This document shows positions 43,354 through 51,537 of a stretch of DNA of 64,000 bases, piece after piece. A program made the translations under genes and the position numbers. The notes under the pieces are model-generated. The model saw only the letters and a list, made by a program, of their open reading frames with translations, was not told where the DNA came from and searched no databases. This DNA is from Gemmatimonadaceae bacterium (GTDB lineage Bacteria; Gemmatimonadota; Gemmatimonadetes; Gemmatimonadales; Gemmatimonadaceae): assembly GCA_020852815.1 (NCBI GenBank), contig JADZAN010000039.1, positions 1 through 64,000 of the forward strand, given 5' to 3'. Within the stretch, counting starts at the first letter, position 1. Every line of letters starts with the position of its first letter.

Positions 43354-44862
43354 TTGGTCGCCCATCTGGCCCTCGCCCTCGTACTCGCCGCCGTCACGGA
43401 GAAGCTCCCCGTGCGCTCGCCGCGTGCCGTGGGCATGTCCCCGGAACGCCTGGCGACCATCGACCGCGTCGTTCGCCGCGGGATCACGGCAGGTGGATAC
43501 CCCGGCGCCTCCGTCGTGATCGGCCGCCGTGGCGCCGCCGTCATGCAGAAAGGCTTCGGGCACCTCGGTTGGACCTCCGGGTCGCCCGACGTGAACGCCG
43601 ATCGCACCATCTACGACCTCGCCTCGCTCTCCAAGGTCGTCGGGACCACGACGGCGATCATGATCCTCGTCGACGAGGGGCGTGTCGAGCTCGACGCCCC
43701 CGTCTCGCGCTACATCCCCGAGTTCTCCGGCGGGACAAAGGACCTGGTGACGGTCCGGCACCTCCTCACCCACCGCTCGGGCCTCCCCGCCGGGCGCGAG
43801 CTGTGGCGGATGACCTCCTCGCCCGCAGAGGCGAAGCAGATCGTCATCAACACGCCACTGTATTGCCAGCCGGGCGCCTGCTACGAGTACTCAGACCTCG
43901 GAGCCGACTTGCTCGGCTGGGTCGCCGAATCGGTCGCCGGGCTGCGCCTCGACAAGTTCCTCGCCGAGCGCGTCTTCAAGCCGCTGGGGATGAACGACAC
44001 GTTCTACAACCCGCCCGACTCCGTTCGCTATCGCATCGCCCCCACCGAGGTCGCCCCGCCGCGCGGCTATCCCCTCAAGGGCGAAGTCCACGATGAGAAC
44101 GCCTTCGCGCTCGGCGGCGTGGCAGGGCATGCCGGTCTTTTCTCCACGGCGGCCGACCTCGCCATTTTCGCCCAGATGATGCTCAACGGCGGCATCTACG
44201 ACGACGTTCGCATCTTCTCGGACAGCACGGTCGCGCTGTTCACGCGGCGCACGGCGGGGACGCGCGCCCTGGGGTGGGACACGGCAGACGGACAGGGCGG
44301 GTCGGGCGAGTACCTCACCTCGGCGGCGTACGGCCATACCGGCTACACGGGAACCTCCATCTGGATCGATCCCGACCGGCAGATGTTCGTCGTCCTCCTG
44401 ACCAACCGCGTCCACGCCGCGCGCGCGCGCCGCCCTGCCAAGGTCATCGCCGATGTCCGCGCCGACCTGGCCGACGCCGCCGCCCTCTCAGTCGAGGATA
44501 CCGAGCAGATCCTGAACATGCCTACCTCGTTCCGCGCCGATCGCGCCGACGGGTGGAACAAGGTGGTTCGTCGCTCGCGATCGTCCCGCCGCGGCGCGAA
44601 AGCCAGGTCCGCGCGCTCGACGAAGGCGGCCAAGGCCAGCAAGGCGCGCACTGCCCGCAGTGCGACGGCCAAGTCCAAGAGCACCAGCGCGCGTGCCAAG
44701 GCGCGCACGACGGCCAAGTCATCGAAGTCGTCCAAGCCCAAGGCGCGCCCCGCAGCGACGGTACGTTCGTCGCGCAGCGCTACCGCCAAGTCGCGCGCGG
44801 CCAGCTCGCAGCGACCGCGCCCGGCCGCCAAACGCCCTTCCGCGAGCGGCGGCGGCCGCTGA
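43354..44862 (+). CDS. beta-lactamase-fold serine hydrolase (class C type) with histone-H1-like basic tail
   Basis: 502 aa from a TTG start fixed by AGGAGA 7 nt upstream. Catalytic motifs: SxxK (SLSK, Ser91-Lys94), Tyr179 in YEYSDLG and the HTG motif in YGHTGYTGT (near 332). The fold is that of class C beta-lactamases, esterases and D-Ala-D-Ala peptidase relatives. The N-terminus (MVAHLALALVLAAV) is short for a signal peptide. From about residue 405 a 95-residue Lys/Arg/Ser/Ala tail follows (SRRGAKARSARSTKAAKASK), resembling histone H1. Such a tail on a hydrolase is very unusual. Confidence 0.85.
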   Translation: MVAHLALALVLAAVTEKLPVRSPRAVGMSPERLATIDRVVRRGITAGGYPGASVVIGRRGAAVMQKGFGHLGWTSGSPDVNADRTIYDLASLSKVVGTTTAIMILVDEGRVELDAPVSRYIPEFSGGTKDLVTVRHLLTHRSGLPAGRELWRMTSSPAEAKQIVINTPLYCQPGACYEYSDLGADLLGWVAESVAGLRLDKFLAERVFKPLGMNDTFYNPPDSVRYRIAPTEVAPPRGYPLKGEVHDENAFALGGVAGHAGLFSTAADLAIFAQMMLNGGIYDDVRIFSDSTVALFTRRTAGTRALGWDTADGQGGSGEYLTSAAYGHTGYTGTSIWIDPDRQMFVVLLTNRVHAARARRPAKVIADVRADLADAAALSVEDTEQILNMPTSFRADRADGWNKVVRRSRSSRRGAKARSARSTKAAKASKARTARSATAKSKSTSARAKARTTAKSSKSSKPKARPAATVRSSRSATAKSRAASSQRPRPAAKRPSASGGGR

Positions 44863-45011
44863 CGCCGCTACGGCGAACGCAGTCGTCCTCGCTAGCCATC
44901 CCCTGAGTCGCCCTGACCGGCGGCTCTTTCTTTTCCCCGGTTTCTTCCCGAATACCTTGATCGGAATAGTCCCCCGCGCTGATCTTGTTGGGGAGCATGC
45001 GAGGATTACCG

Positions 45012-45467
45012 ATGGACGAGACCGCCTCCGTGGACGTCGCAGACTTGGACACAGCCGACCAGCCCGAGCAGACGCGCTCTTCTGCGCACCCCACACCGCC
45101 CGCCTCCGCGACCACGGCCAGCGCCCCCTCCGTGGGCGGGGCGGACGGCACCGCGGCGGGCGCCGAGTCGACGCTGACCACCGATCAGGTCAGGCTGGCG
45201 CTGCGCAAGGTGAAGGACCCCGAGCTCAACCTGAATATCCTCGACCTGGGGCTCGTATACGACATTGCCGTGAACGGGAACGACATCTCGATCGACATGT
45301 CGCTGACGTCGCCGGGGTGCCCGAGCGGCCCCGAGATCATGGGCGACGCCGAGCGCCAACTGAAGACCATCGAGGGGGTTGGCTCCGTCGCGGTCAACCT
45401 CGTGTGGAGTCCGCCATGGACCCCCGAGCGTATCGAGCCGCGCGTGCGGGCTTATCTTGGGTTTTGA
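45012..45467 (+). CDS. sufT: SufT/MIP18-family (DUF59) Fe-S assembly protein
   Basis: 151 aa. The C-terminal 100 residues are a DUF59 domain: ALRKVKDPELNLNILDLGLVYDI and the TSPGCPSG motif with its conserved Cys, then VEVSLVW-type ending (VAVNLVWSPPWTPERI). SufT-type proteins help mature or deliver Fe-S clusters. The first 50-60 residues are an acidic, Ala/Thr/Pro-rich disordered extension. GAGGA 6 nt before the ATG at 45012 supports this start over an ATG at 44997. The suf operon begins 17 kb away, so it is unlinked. PaaD-like roles are an alternative. Confidence 0.78.
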   Translation: MDETASVDVADLDTADQPEQTRSSAHPTPPASATTASAPSVGGADGTAAGAESTLTTDQVRLALRKVKDPELNLNILDLGLVYDIAVNGNDISIDMSLTSPGCPSGPEIMGDAERQLKTIEGVGSVAVNLVWSPPWTPERIEPRVRAYLGF

Positions 45468-45473
45468 AGGGCG

Positions 45474-45523
45474 GAGGACGAGAAGACGAGAAGACGAGAA
45501 GCCTGCCCCGGCGAAAGCTGGGG
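45474..45523. repeat. GARGACGA octamer tract plus REP-like hairpin
   Basis: GAGGACGA-GAAGACGA-GAAGACGA (45474-45497) starts 7 bp after the sufT-like stop. CCCCGGC-GAAA-GCTGGGG (45506-45523) follows, a hairpin with the same GAAA loop as the inverted REP copy at 230-247. Confidence 0.75.
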
Positions 45524-45580
45524 ACGAGGATGGACCCTAACGGGTCTCCTCCCCCGTTCCTGCCTCCCTGCGGCGCAGAC

Positions 45581-47311
45581 CTAACGAATGACAGCGGCTA
45601 GTGACTCCAGCCCTGCGTGATCCACGGCTGTCACCGCGATGACGGCGGGCGGCGCGTCGTCGGCATCGAGGGGGAGGCGGACGCTGCGCTCGGAGGCGGG
45701 GATGATGCGCGCGTACCAACCGTCTGCGTAGCGGGCGCGCACGACCCACCAGTGCGGCTCGCGCACGTGGGCAACGGTTGAGTAGCCGGGGGCGGCGGTG
45801 CGGTCGGCGGGGGCGCGGGGGGCGGGGGCGGCGGCTGGGCGGCGTGCACCTGACGGCGGTGCCTCGACGAGCGGGGCATCACGGCGCGTGATGTCGAGTT
45901 CCACCATTCGTGGCTGCGGGACGCGCACCACCACGGGCGCGTCGGGGACGCCGCTGGCGAGCCACGGGGAGGGCGGGACGAGCGCCGGCGACGCGTAGAG
46001 CCCAGTCGCCAGGCGCGCATTCATCGAGTCGCGATCGACGAGGAAGGCGTCCATGCTGAAGTGGACGTTCCCGCTGTTGGGGGAGAGCTGGGCGCGCGTC
46101 TCCTGCACCTGATCCAGGAGCTCGTCCACCGGCCACGGCGGATTGCGCCTGGCGGAGGACCGCGACGTGTAGTTCCCCGGCCAGATGCTGCGTCCCTGCC
46201 GGTTCTGCGCACGCCACCAGGCCAGCAGCTCGCGATACGACTGCTGGGGCGCCGAGAGCTTCCAGTAGAGCTGTGGCGTCCAGTAGTCGACCCACCCTTC
46301 CGTGAGCCACTTGCGGGAGTCGGCGTAGAGGCGGTCATAGGCGTCGAAGCCGCGTACCGACTCCGGATAGCCCGGGCGCCAAATCCCAAACGGCGAAATG
46401 CCGAACTTGACCCACGGCTTGGTGCGCTTGATGGCGCCGTACAGCTCCTCCACCAGCTGGTCGACGTTCTGGCGGCGCCAGTCGTCGCGCGACAGCGTCC
46501 CCTCGCGCGCCTTGTAGGCGCGCCACGATCTCTCGTCGGGGAACGGGATCTCGCGTCCGCGGCGCGTCCGCTCGGGATAGGGGTAGAAGTAATCGTCGAT
46601 GTGCACGCCGTCGATGTCGTAGCGGCGTACCACGTCCAGCACGACGTCGACCGTCTTCTTCCGCACCACGCGCTCGCCGGGGTCCATCCAGGTGAACGGG
46701 CCGTAGCGGTGCACGACCGCCGGGTTGGTCCTCGACAGGTGCAACGGCGACCTGGTGCGCGTAGTGTCCGCGGGGTGGCCGGCGCGGTACGGGTTGAACC
46801 AGGCGTGCAGCTCCATCCCGCGCCGGTGTGCCTCGGTCACCGCAAAGGCGAGCGGGTCCCACATGGGGCGCGGGGCGCGTCCCTGCTGCCCCGTAAGGAA
46901 GTACGACCACGGCTCCAGCCGCGACTGATAGAGCGCATCCCCCGCCGGCCGCACCTGCAGGATGATCGCATTGAGGTGCACCGCGTGCGCCACGTCGAGC
47001 AGTCGAAGCAGCTCGACCTTCTGCGAGTCGACCGGGAGTCCAGGGCGCGACGGCCAGTCGATGTTGGAGACCGAGGCCACCCACACCGCGCGAAATTCGC
47101 GGGCGAGGGGCGGGGCGATGGTGTCGGCGGCGGGATCGCTACCTAACGACGCATAGGGGAGCCCGCGCGCGGGGGCACTCCCGTCGCCCGGCTGCGCGCC
47201 CTGCTGCGCGCCGGCTGCCGCGGGGAGGGCTGCGGAAAGGGTCGCGCACGCGATGATGGCGGCCAGGCTCAGCGCCGACAGGTGGGCGCGCCGTGCCGCT
47301 CGCTCAGCCAT
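45581..47311 (-). CDS. secreted GHL10 (DUF187) family glycoside hydrolase
   Basis: 576 aa with signal peptide (ends AGAQ). The GHL10 barrel is clear: REFRAVWVASVSNIDWPS, LNAIILQVRPAGDALYQS, ELHAWFNPYRAG, catalytic-region GVHIDDYFYPYP, KFGISPFGIWRPG, and YWTPQLYW. E. coli DigH (YddW), of the same fold, cleaves denuded peptidoglycan glycans, so a cell-wall role is plausible. The C-terminal 120 residues, after an Ala/Pro linker, form a separate beta-rich domain. Its start overlaps the RNase D stop by 8 nt. The stop codon lies in CGTTAGGT. Confidence 0.85.
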   Translation of the reverse strand: MAERAARRAHLSALSLAAIIACATLSAALPAAAGAQQGAQPGDGSAPARGLPYASLGSDPAADTIAPPLAREFRAVWVASVSNIDWPSRPGLPVDSQKVELLRLLDVAHAVHLNAIILQVRPAGDALYQSRLEPWSYFLTGQQGRAPRPMWDPLAFAVTEAHRRGMELHAWFNPYRAGHPADTTRTRSPLHLSRTNPAVVHRYGPFTWMDPGERVVRKKTVDVVLDVVRRYDIDGVHIDDYFYPYPERTRRGREIPFPDERSWRAYKAREGTLSRDDWRRQNVDQLVEELYGAIKRTKPWVKFGISPFGIWRPGYPESVRGFDAYDRLYADSRKWLTEGWVDYWTPQLYWKLSAPQQSYRELLAWWRAQNRQGRSIWPGNYTSRSSARRNPPWPVDELLDQVQETRAQLSPNSGNVHFSMDAFLVDRDSMNARLATGLYASPALVPPSPWLASGVPDAPVVVRVPQPRMVELDITRRDAPLVEAPPSGARRPAAAPAPRAPADRTAAPGYSTVAHVREPHWWVVRARYADGWYARIIPASERSVRLPLDADDAPPAVIAVTAVDHAGLESLAAVIR

Positions 47312-48539
47312 CCCGGTACGGTGACGACGCGTCGTCGGCGTCGCGGGCGCTCTCGACCGTCTCCCGCGCCTCCTTCTCGCCGTTGAGTACGTCGCGCAGT
47401 GCCTTCACGAAGGCGGGGCCGAGGAGTTCCACCTGCCACGAGCGCAGCTCGGGAATCTCGCGCAACTGGTCGAGGTGGCGCGGCTTGGCACGCGCCACCG
47501 CTTCCAGCCGGTCGCGGGCGCAGAGGACACCGGGGTCGAGCTCGAGGTCTGCGGCCGCCTCGTCGCGCACCCGCTTGAGGCGCGCCACGCGATCGTCGAA
47601 GTGCGGATCGCGTTCCCAGCGTGGCGCCTTGGGAAAGCGTGGGAGCTCGCTGTCGGGAACGGCACGCCCGCGCGCGCACGCATCCAGCAACTCGTGCCCG
47701 CGGTTCTCCAGGATCCCGCGCCCAATCCCCTTCACGCCACGCAGCTCCTCCATGGTCCTCGGCGAGCGGCGCGCGAGATCAAGCAACACCTCGTTTGTCA
47801 CCACGCGGAAGGTGCTGCGGTCGAGCGACCTGGCAACGCCATCCCGCCAGGCCACGAGTTCGCGCAGGAGCGCCAGTTCGCGCCGCGACAGGTCGCGCGC
47901 CCCCTTGAGGCGGAGGAAGGCCGTCCCTTCGTCGTCGGTGGGCCACTGCGTCCCTTCCAGGCGCGAGAACTCCTCGCGCGCCCACGCCCAGCGCCCCTTC
48001 TGCTCCAGCGTCTCGCGCAACCGCTCCCGCAGCCCCAGCAGGTGCATCGTGTCCTGCGCCGCGTAGTCGAGCATGTCGGCCGTCAGCGGGCGCATTGACC
48101 AGTCGGCGCGCTGGTGCTTCTTGTCCAGCTTCACGCCGAAGTACTGGTCCAGGAGCGCGGCGAGGCCGAACGCCTTGACGCCCAGCAGCTGCGCGGCAAT
48201 GCGGGTGTCGAAGATGTTGGTGACGCGCCAGCCGTAGTCCTGGTGCAGGAGTCGCAGGTCGTAGTCCGCGTCATGGAAAACGACCTCCACGTCGCGCGAC
48301 TCGAGGAGCGTGCCCAGTCGCGACGGCGACTCGACCTTGAGCGGGTCGAGGATGGCGTGGTGCGCATCGGTCGACAGCTGCAACAGGTAGATCCGGTCGA
48401 CGTAGCGGTGAAAGGAGGCGCCCTCCGTGTCGATGGCCACGACCCGCGTCGACTCGATCGACGACAGGAAGTGCTCCGCCGCCTCGGGGGAATCGAGGAA
48501 AAGCGGGCGCGACGGATCGGATTTCCGCGAAGCGGTCAC
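47304..48539 (-). CDS. rnd: ribonuclease D
   Basis: 411 aa from a GTG. DEDDy exonuclease motifs: VVAIDTEGAS (Exo I), VVFHDADYDLRLL (Exo II) and LDYAAQDTMHLLGL (Exo III). One or two HRDC-type helical domains follow (about 210-290 and 310-385). It trims the 3' ends of structured RNAs, including tRNA precursors. Length is close to that of E. coli RNase D (about 375 aa) plus a short charged tail. It is the first gene of a two-gene run with the GHL10 enzyme. Confidence 0.92.
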   Translation of the reverse strand: MTASRKSDPSRPLFLDSPEAAEHFLSSIESTRVVAIDTEGASFHRYVDRIYLLQLSTDAHHAILDPLKVESPSRLGTLLESRDVEVVFHDADYDLRLLHQDYGWRVTNIFDTRIAAQLLGVKAFGLAALLDQYFGVKLDKKHQRADWSMRPLTADMLDYAAQDTMHLLGLRERLRETLEQKGRWAWAREEFSRLEGTQWPTDDEGTAFLRLKGARDLSRRELALLRELVAWRDGVARSLDRSTFRVVTNEVLLDLARRSPRTMEELRGVKGIGRGILENRGHELLDACARGRAVPDSELPRFPKAPRWERDPHFDDRVARLKRVRDEAAADLELDPGVLCARDRLEAVARAKPRHLDQLREIPELRSWQVELLGPAFVKALRDVLNGEKEARETVESARDADDASSPYRDG

Positions 48540-48918
48540 TGGGTCTCGTGCACATCTGGCGGGCCGGGCGATGCCGCGAAGGCGCTCGCCGACCGGATTC
48601 GGCCGCGCGCGGCCGGGACATCGGTTGGATTTCGTAATGTAGCACGGGCCACCGGGCCCGTCCCCCCATGCCGCCCGGCCGGCGCGGACGCGACGTTGGG
48701 AACGTTCGGGGAAAGGCTGGCACGGCGTGTCGGGCCACTACTCTCGACCTCGGCGACGCGGGGACGCATGTTAACGCTCCCCCCCCCGAACCAAGCGCCG
48801 TTCTCTCGATCCCGCTCCAAGCTCGCGCCCCGGACGCAAGGCCCAACTTCGTGCGCACTTTCCATCGACGCCGCTCCGCGCTCACCACCACTTCCACCCC
48901 CATTCCCAACGCCGTCCC
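48540..48918. promoter_or_regulatory. 379-bp divergent intergenic region with a C9 tract
   Basis: Between the divergent rnd and alpha/beta-hydrolase genes. It contains a CGGCCGCGCGCGGCCG palindrome near 48598, a relatively AT-rich ATTTCGTAATGTAG stretch near 48630, and nine consecutive C at 48779-48787, which could be prone to slippage. No gene seen. Confidence 0.4.
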
Positions 48919-49713
48919 ATGATTGCGTACGGCGATGGGATCGAGATCGGCTACGACGACGCGGGAGAGGGCGACGCGATCGTCTTCATCCACGGCTTCC
49001 CTCACCATCGGGGGCTCTGGTCGGCGCAGCTGGGGGCGCTCATGGATCGCGCCCGTTGCATTGCGCCCGACCTCCGCGGCTTTGGCGAGAGCACCGTCGA
49101 GCCGCCCTACTCGGTGGAGCAGTACGCCGACGACGTGGCAACGCTCCTCGACGCGCTCAAGGTAGAACGGGCGGTGTTGTGCGGGCTATCGATGGGAGGC
49201 TACGTCGCCCTGGCGTTCTGGCGGCGCCATCGCGCGCGCGTGCGCGGACTCGTCCTCATGGACACCCGCGCCGGCGCCGATGACCCCGAAGCCCGCGAGC
49301 GCCGCAACCAGATGATCGCCACCGCCCGCGAGCGCGGAAGCGCCGCCATCGCCGACGCGATGATCACCGGGATGGTCGGCAAGCGGACCCGCGAGAAGTG
49401 CCCGGAGGTCGTGGACGACGTGCACCGCATGCTGGAAAGCGCGCCCGTCGAGGGGGTCATCGGCGCGCTCCAGGCCCTGCGCGACCGTCCCGATTCCACG
49501 TCAACGTTAGGCACGATCGACGTCCCCACGCTCATCGTCGTCGGCGAGGACGACACCCTCACCCCGCCCAGCGAGGCCATGCTCCTGCACGCGGGGATTC
49601 GTGGCAGCTCCCTCGAGGTGATTGCCGGCGCGGGTCACGTGTCCAACGTCGAGCGGCCGGCCGCGGTGAATCATGTGCTCACGGAGTTCCTGGCGAGGCT
49701 TTCACTCTCTTGA
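48919..49713 (+). CDS. alpha/beta hydrolase
   Basis: 264 aa. HGFPHHRGLW oxyanion segment, DLRGFGES, nucleophile Ser91 in GLSMGGY, catalytic Asp in VVGEDDTLTPP and His in GAGHVSNVERP. This is the generic 3-oxoadipate enol-lactonase/haloperoxidase-like core with a small lid. The substrate is unknown. Its stop is directly followed by the GAGGACGA tandem tract. Confidence 0.82.
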   Translation: MIAYGDGIEIGYDDAGEGDAIVFIHGFPHHRGLWSAQLGALMDRARCIAPDLRGFGESTVEPPYSVEQYADDVATLLDALKVERAVLCGLSMGGYVALAFWRRHRARVRGLVLMDTRAGADDPEARERRNQMIATARERGSAAIADAMITGMVGKRTREKCPEVVDDVHRMLESAPVEGVIGALQALRDRPDSTSTLGTIDVPTLIVVGEDDTLTPPSEAMLLHAGIRGSSLEVIAGAGHVSNVERPAAVNHVLTEFLARLSLS

Positions 49714-49769
49714 GAGGACGAGAGGACGAGAGGACGAGAGGACGAGAGGACGAGAGGACGAGAAGTCGA
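49714..49769. repeat. six tandem GAGGACGA octamers plus one variant
   Basis: Six perfect copies (49714-49761) and GAAGTCGA (49762-49769) begin at the base after the TGA stop of the hydrolase gene. The same octamer family follows the stop of the sufT-like gene at 45474. Confidence 0.9.
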
Positions 49770-49891
49770 GATGGCTGGGCGCGGCGGGAGGGCGAAGCGT
49801 CGCTGCACTTCGCCTGCACGGACTCTGCGTCGAGAGGGGCTCTTCCGAGTCCCAGCCCTACACCACTGCTACCGCTGCCTGACGCGCCAGA

Positions 49892-50608
49892 CTAGCCCAG
49901 CAGGTAGTCCCCCAGCTCGCCCAGCGACCGCGCCACACGCTCGGCGCGCGTCTCCCCGCTGTCGCGGACGGCGTCCAGGCGCACGGCGCGCATCCCCACC
50001 GCCAGCGCCCCGGCCACATCGGTGCGTTCGATGTCACCCACGTGCAGCGCCTCATGCGGTTCCACGCCTAACGCGCCGAGCGCGGTGTGGAAGATCTCGG
50101 GGCGGGGCTTGGCGTGGCCGACGTCCATCGAGTACACCGTCGCCGTGAAGTAGCCGCGGATCCCGTCCTGCCGCAGCACGAGATCCTGCGCGCGCCCGCT
50201 GGCAAAGCCGGTGTCGGAGATGATGGCGAGGGCATAGCGCCGGGACAGGCGCTCCAGCAGCTCTCGCGCCCCGTCCAGAAAGGGCGGCGGGAGTTCGAGG
50301 AGCGTTCGGTCGACGGTCTCCACGGCGGCTGCTACGTGCGCGCAATCGTCGGGACGCTCGATGCCGAGCTGCTGCAGCAACCAGTGGATCCGTTCGGCGG
50401 TCTGGTAGCCGCGCTGCTCGTCGCGCCACCAGCGCATCGCCTCCTCGGACGAGGCGAGGTAGAGGCGGTCGAATTCCTCGCGGCCGATGGCGTGCCCGAG
50501 CTCGTGCACCATCCCGAAGAGCGCCTCACGCCGCCGCTCGACGCGGACGGGCTCGGAGGCGCCCTGGTAGAGCGTGTCCCAGTAATCCAGGGTGATGGCG
50601 CGCAGCAT
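49892..50608 (-). CDS. HAD-superfamily hydrolase-like protein
   Basis: 238 aa. Motif I reads LDYWDTL with nucleophile Asp8; the +2 position, usually Asp, is Trp10. Motif II Ser/Thr lies in AIISDTGF, motif III Lys in HAKPRPEIF, and motif IV in HVGDIERTDVAGA. The helical cap (about 20-95) fits the haloacid-dehalogenase/phosphatase C1 class. The missing general-acid Asp may alter or weaken phosphatase activity. Cytoplasmic, monocistronic. Confidence 0.8.
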   Translation of the reverse strand: MLRAITLDYWDTLYQGASEPVRVERRREALFGMVHELGHAIGREEFDRLYLASSEEAMRWWRDEQRGYQTAERIHWLLQQLGIERPDDCAHVAAAVETVDRTLLELPPPFLDGARELLERLSRRYALAIISDTGFASGRAQDLVLRQDGIRGYFTATVYSMDVGHAKPRPEIFHTALGALGVEPHEALHVGDIERTDVAGALAVGMRAVRLDAVRDSGETRAERVARSLGELGDYLLG

Positions 50609-50695
50609 CTCAGCCGTGCGAACGACGAGTCACGGTGTGCTGGCGCTCCGGGCGGGACGGATCGGCGTTCCGCCCGGTGTTGCCGAGGGAGGGGC

Positions 50696-50959
50696 TCAGC
50701 GGGTGGGGCGGCCCGGCGGGTTGGCGCCCTTGAAGACGTCGCGATTGATCTGGATGTACTGGCGCAGGTTGGCCGGGACGTCCTCTTCCGGGAAGATTGC
50801 CGTCACCGGGCATTCCGGTTCGCAGGCGCCGCAATCGATGCACTCATCGGGGTGGATGAAGAGCTGTTGCTCCCCTTCGTAGATGCAGTCCACGGGGCAG
50901 ACATCCACGCAGGCCTTGTCCTTCGTGCCAATGCAGGCTTCGGTGATGACGTACGGCAT
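50696..50959 (-). CDS. fdxA: 7Fe ferredoxin (FdxA type)
   Basis: 87 aa. Cys spacing fits Azotobacter-type 7Fe ferredoxin: Cys9, Cys17 and Cys50 for the 3Fe-4S cluster; Cys21, Cys40, Cys43 and Cys46 for the 4Fe-4S cluster; Cys25 extra. The strings [14 protein letters not shown] and [13 protein letters not shown] are diagnostic. It is a low-potential electron carrier. It is divergent from the aldehyde oxidoreductase Fe-S subunit gene (122 bp between), so it could serve that enzyme; PaoABC of E. coli can pass electrons to ferredoxin. A TATACT box (complement at 51012-51017) may be its -10. Confidence 0.9.
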   Translation of the reverse strand: MPYVITEACIGTKDKACVDVCPVDCIYEGEQQLFIHPDECIDCGACEPECPVTAIFPEEDVPANLRQYIQINRDVFKGANPPGRPTR

Positions 50960-51081
50960 GATCCCAGGTGGTTGAGCCGGTAGGTAGGCCGGAGGTACTT
51001 GCGGAGTGACAAGTATATGCGCTCCGCTCGGTGGATAATAGACGCTGGACATCGCCCTCGCGGCACACCAGATAGACACAC

Positions 51082-51537
51082 ATGCGTGTCACCATCAACG
51101 GCCGCTCGCGCGAGCTGTCACCCGAGCCGCTCGAGAGCCTCCTCACCACGCTCCGCGAGCGTCTCTTCCTCACCGGAGCCAAGCAGGGGTGCGACCGCGG
51201 CGAGTGCGGGGCGTGCACCGTCCTGCTGAACGGCGAGCCGGTGTGCGCCTGCCTCACGCTCACCCGCGCCTGCGAGGGAGCGTCGGTGACCACGGTCGAG
51301 GGGCTCGCGACGGGGCAGGCACTGCACCCACTGCAGGAGGCCTTCATTGTCCACGACGCGGTGCAGTGCGGCTTCTGCACCGCCGGGCAGCTGATGTCGG
51401 CGGTCGCCCTCCTGGCGCGCGACGCCTCGCCGGACGAGGGGGCGATTCGCGAGGCGATGGCGGGGAACCTGTGCCGCTGCGGCAGCTATCCGGGAATCGT
51501 GCGCGCCATCCAGGCCGTCGCGCGGGCAAACGGATGA
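51082..51537 (+). CDS. molybdenum aldehyde oxidoreductase, 2Fe-2S subunit (PaoA/YagT-like)
   Basis: 151 aa. Two 2Fe-2S clusters: plant-type Cys37, Cys42, Cys45 and Cys57 (or Cys55) in [16 protein letters not shown], and the four-helix C-terminal pair CGFC and CRCG. Normal length for small subunits; it lacks the Tat leader of E. coli PaoA, so the enzyme is likely cytoplasmic. The stop overlaps the start of the large subunit (ATGA). Confidence 0.92.
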   Translation: MRVTINGRSRELSPEPLESLLTTLRERLFLTGAKQGCDRGECGACTVLLNGEPVCACLTLTRACEGASVTTVEGLATGQALHPLQEAFIVHDAVQCGFCTAGQLMSAVALLARDASPDEGAIREAMAGNLCRCGSYPGIVRAIQAVARANG

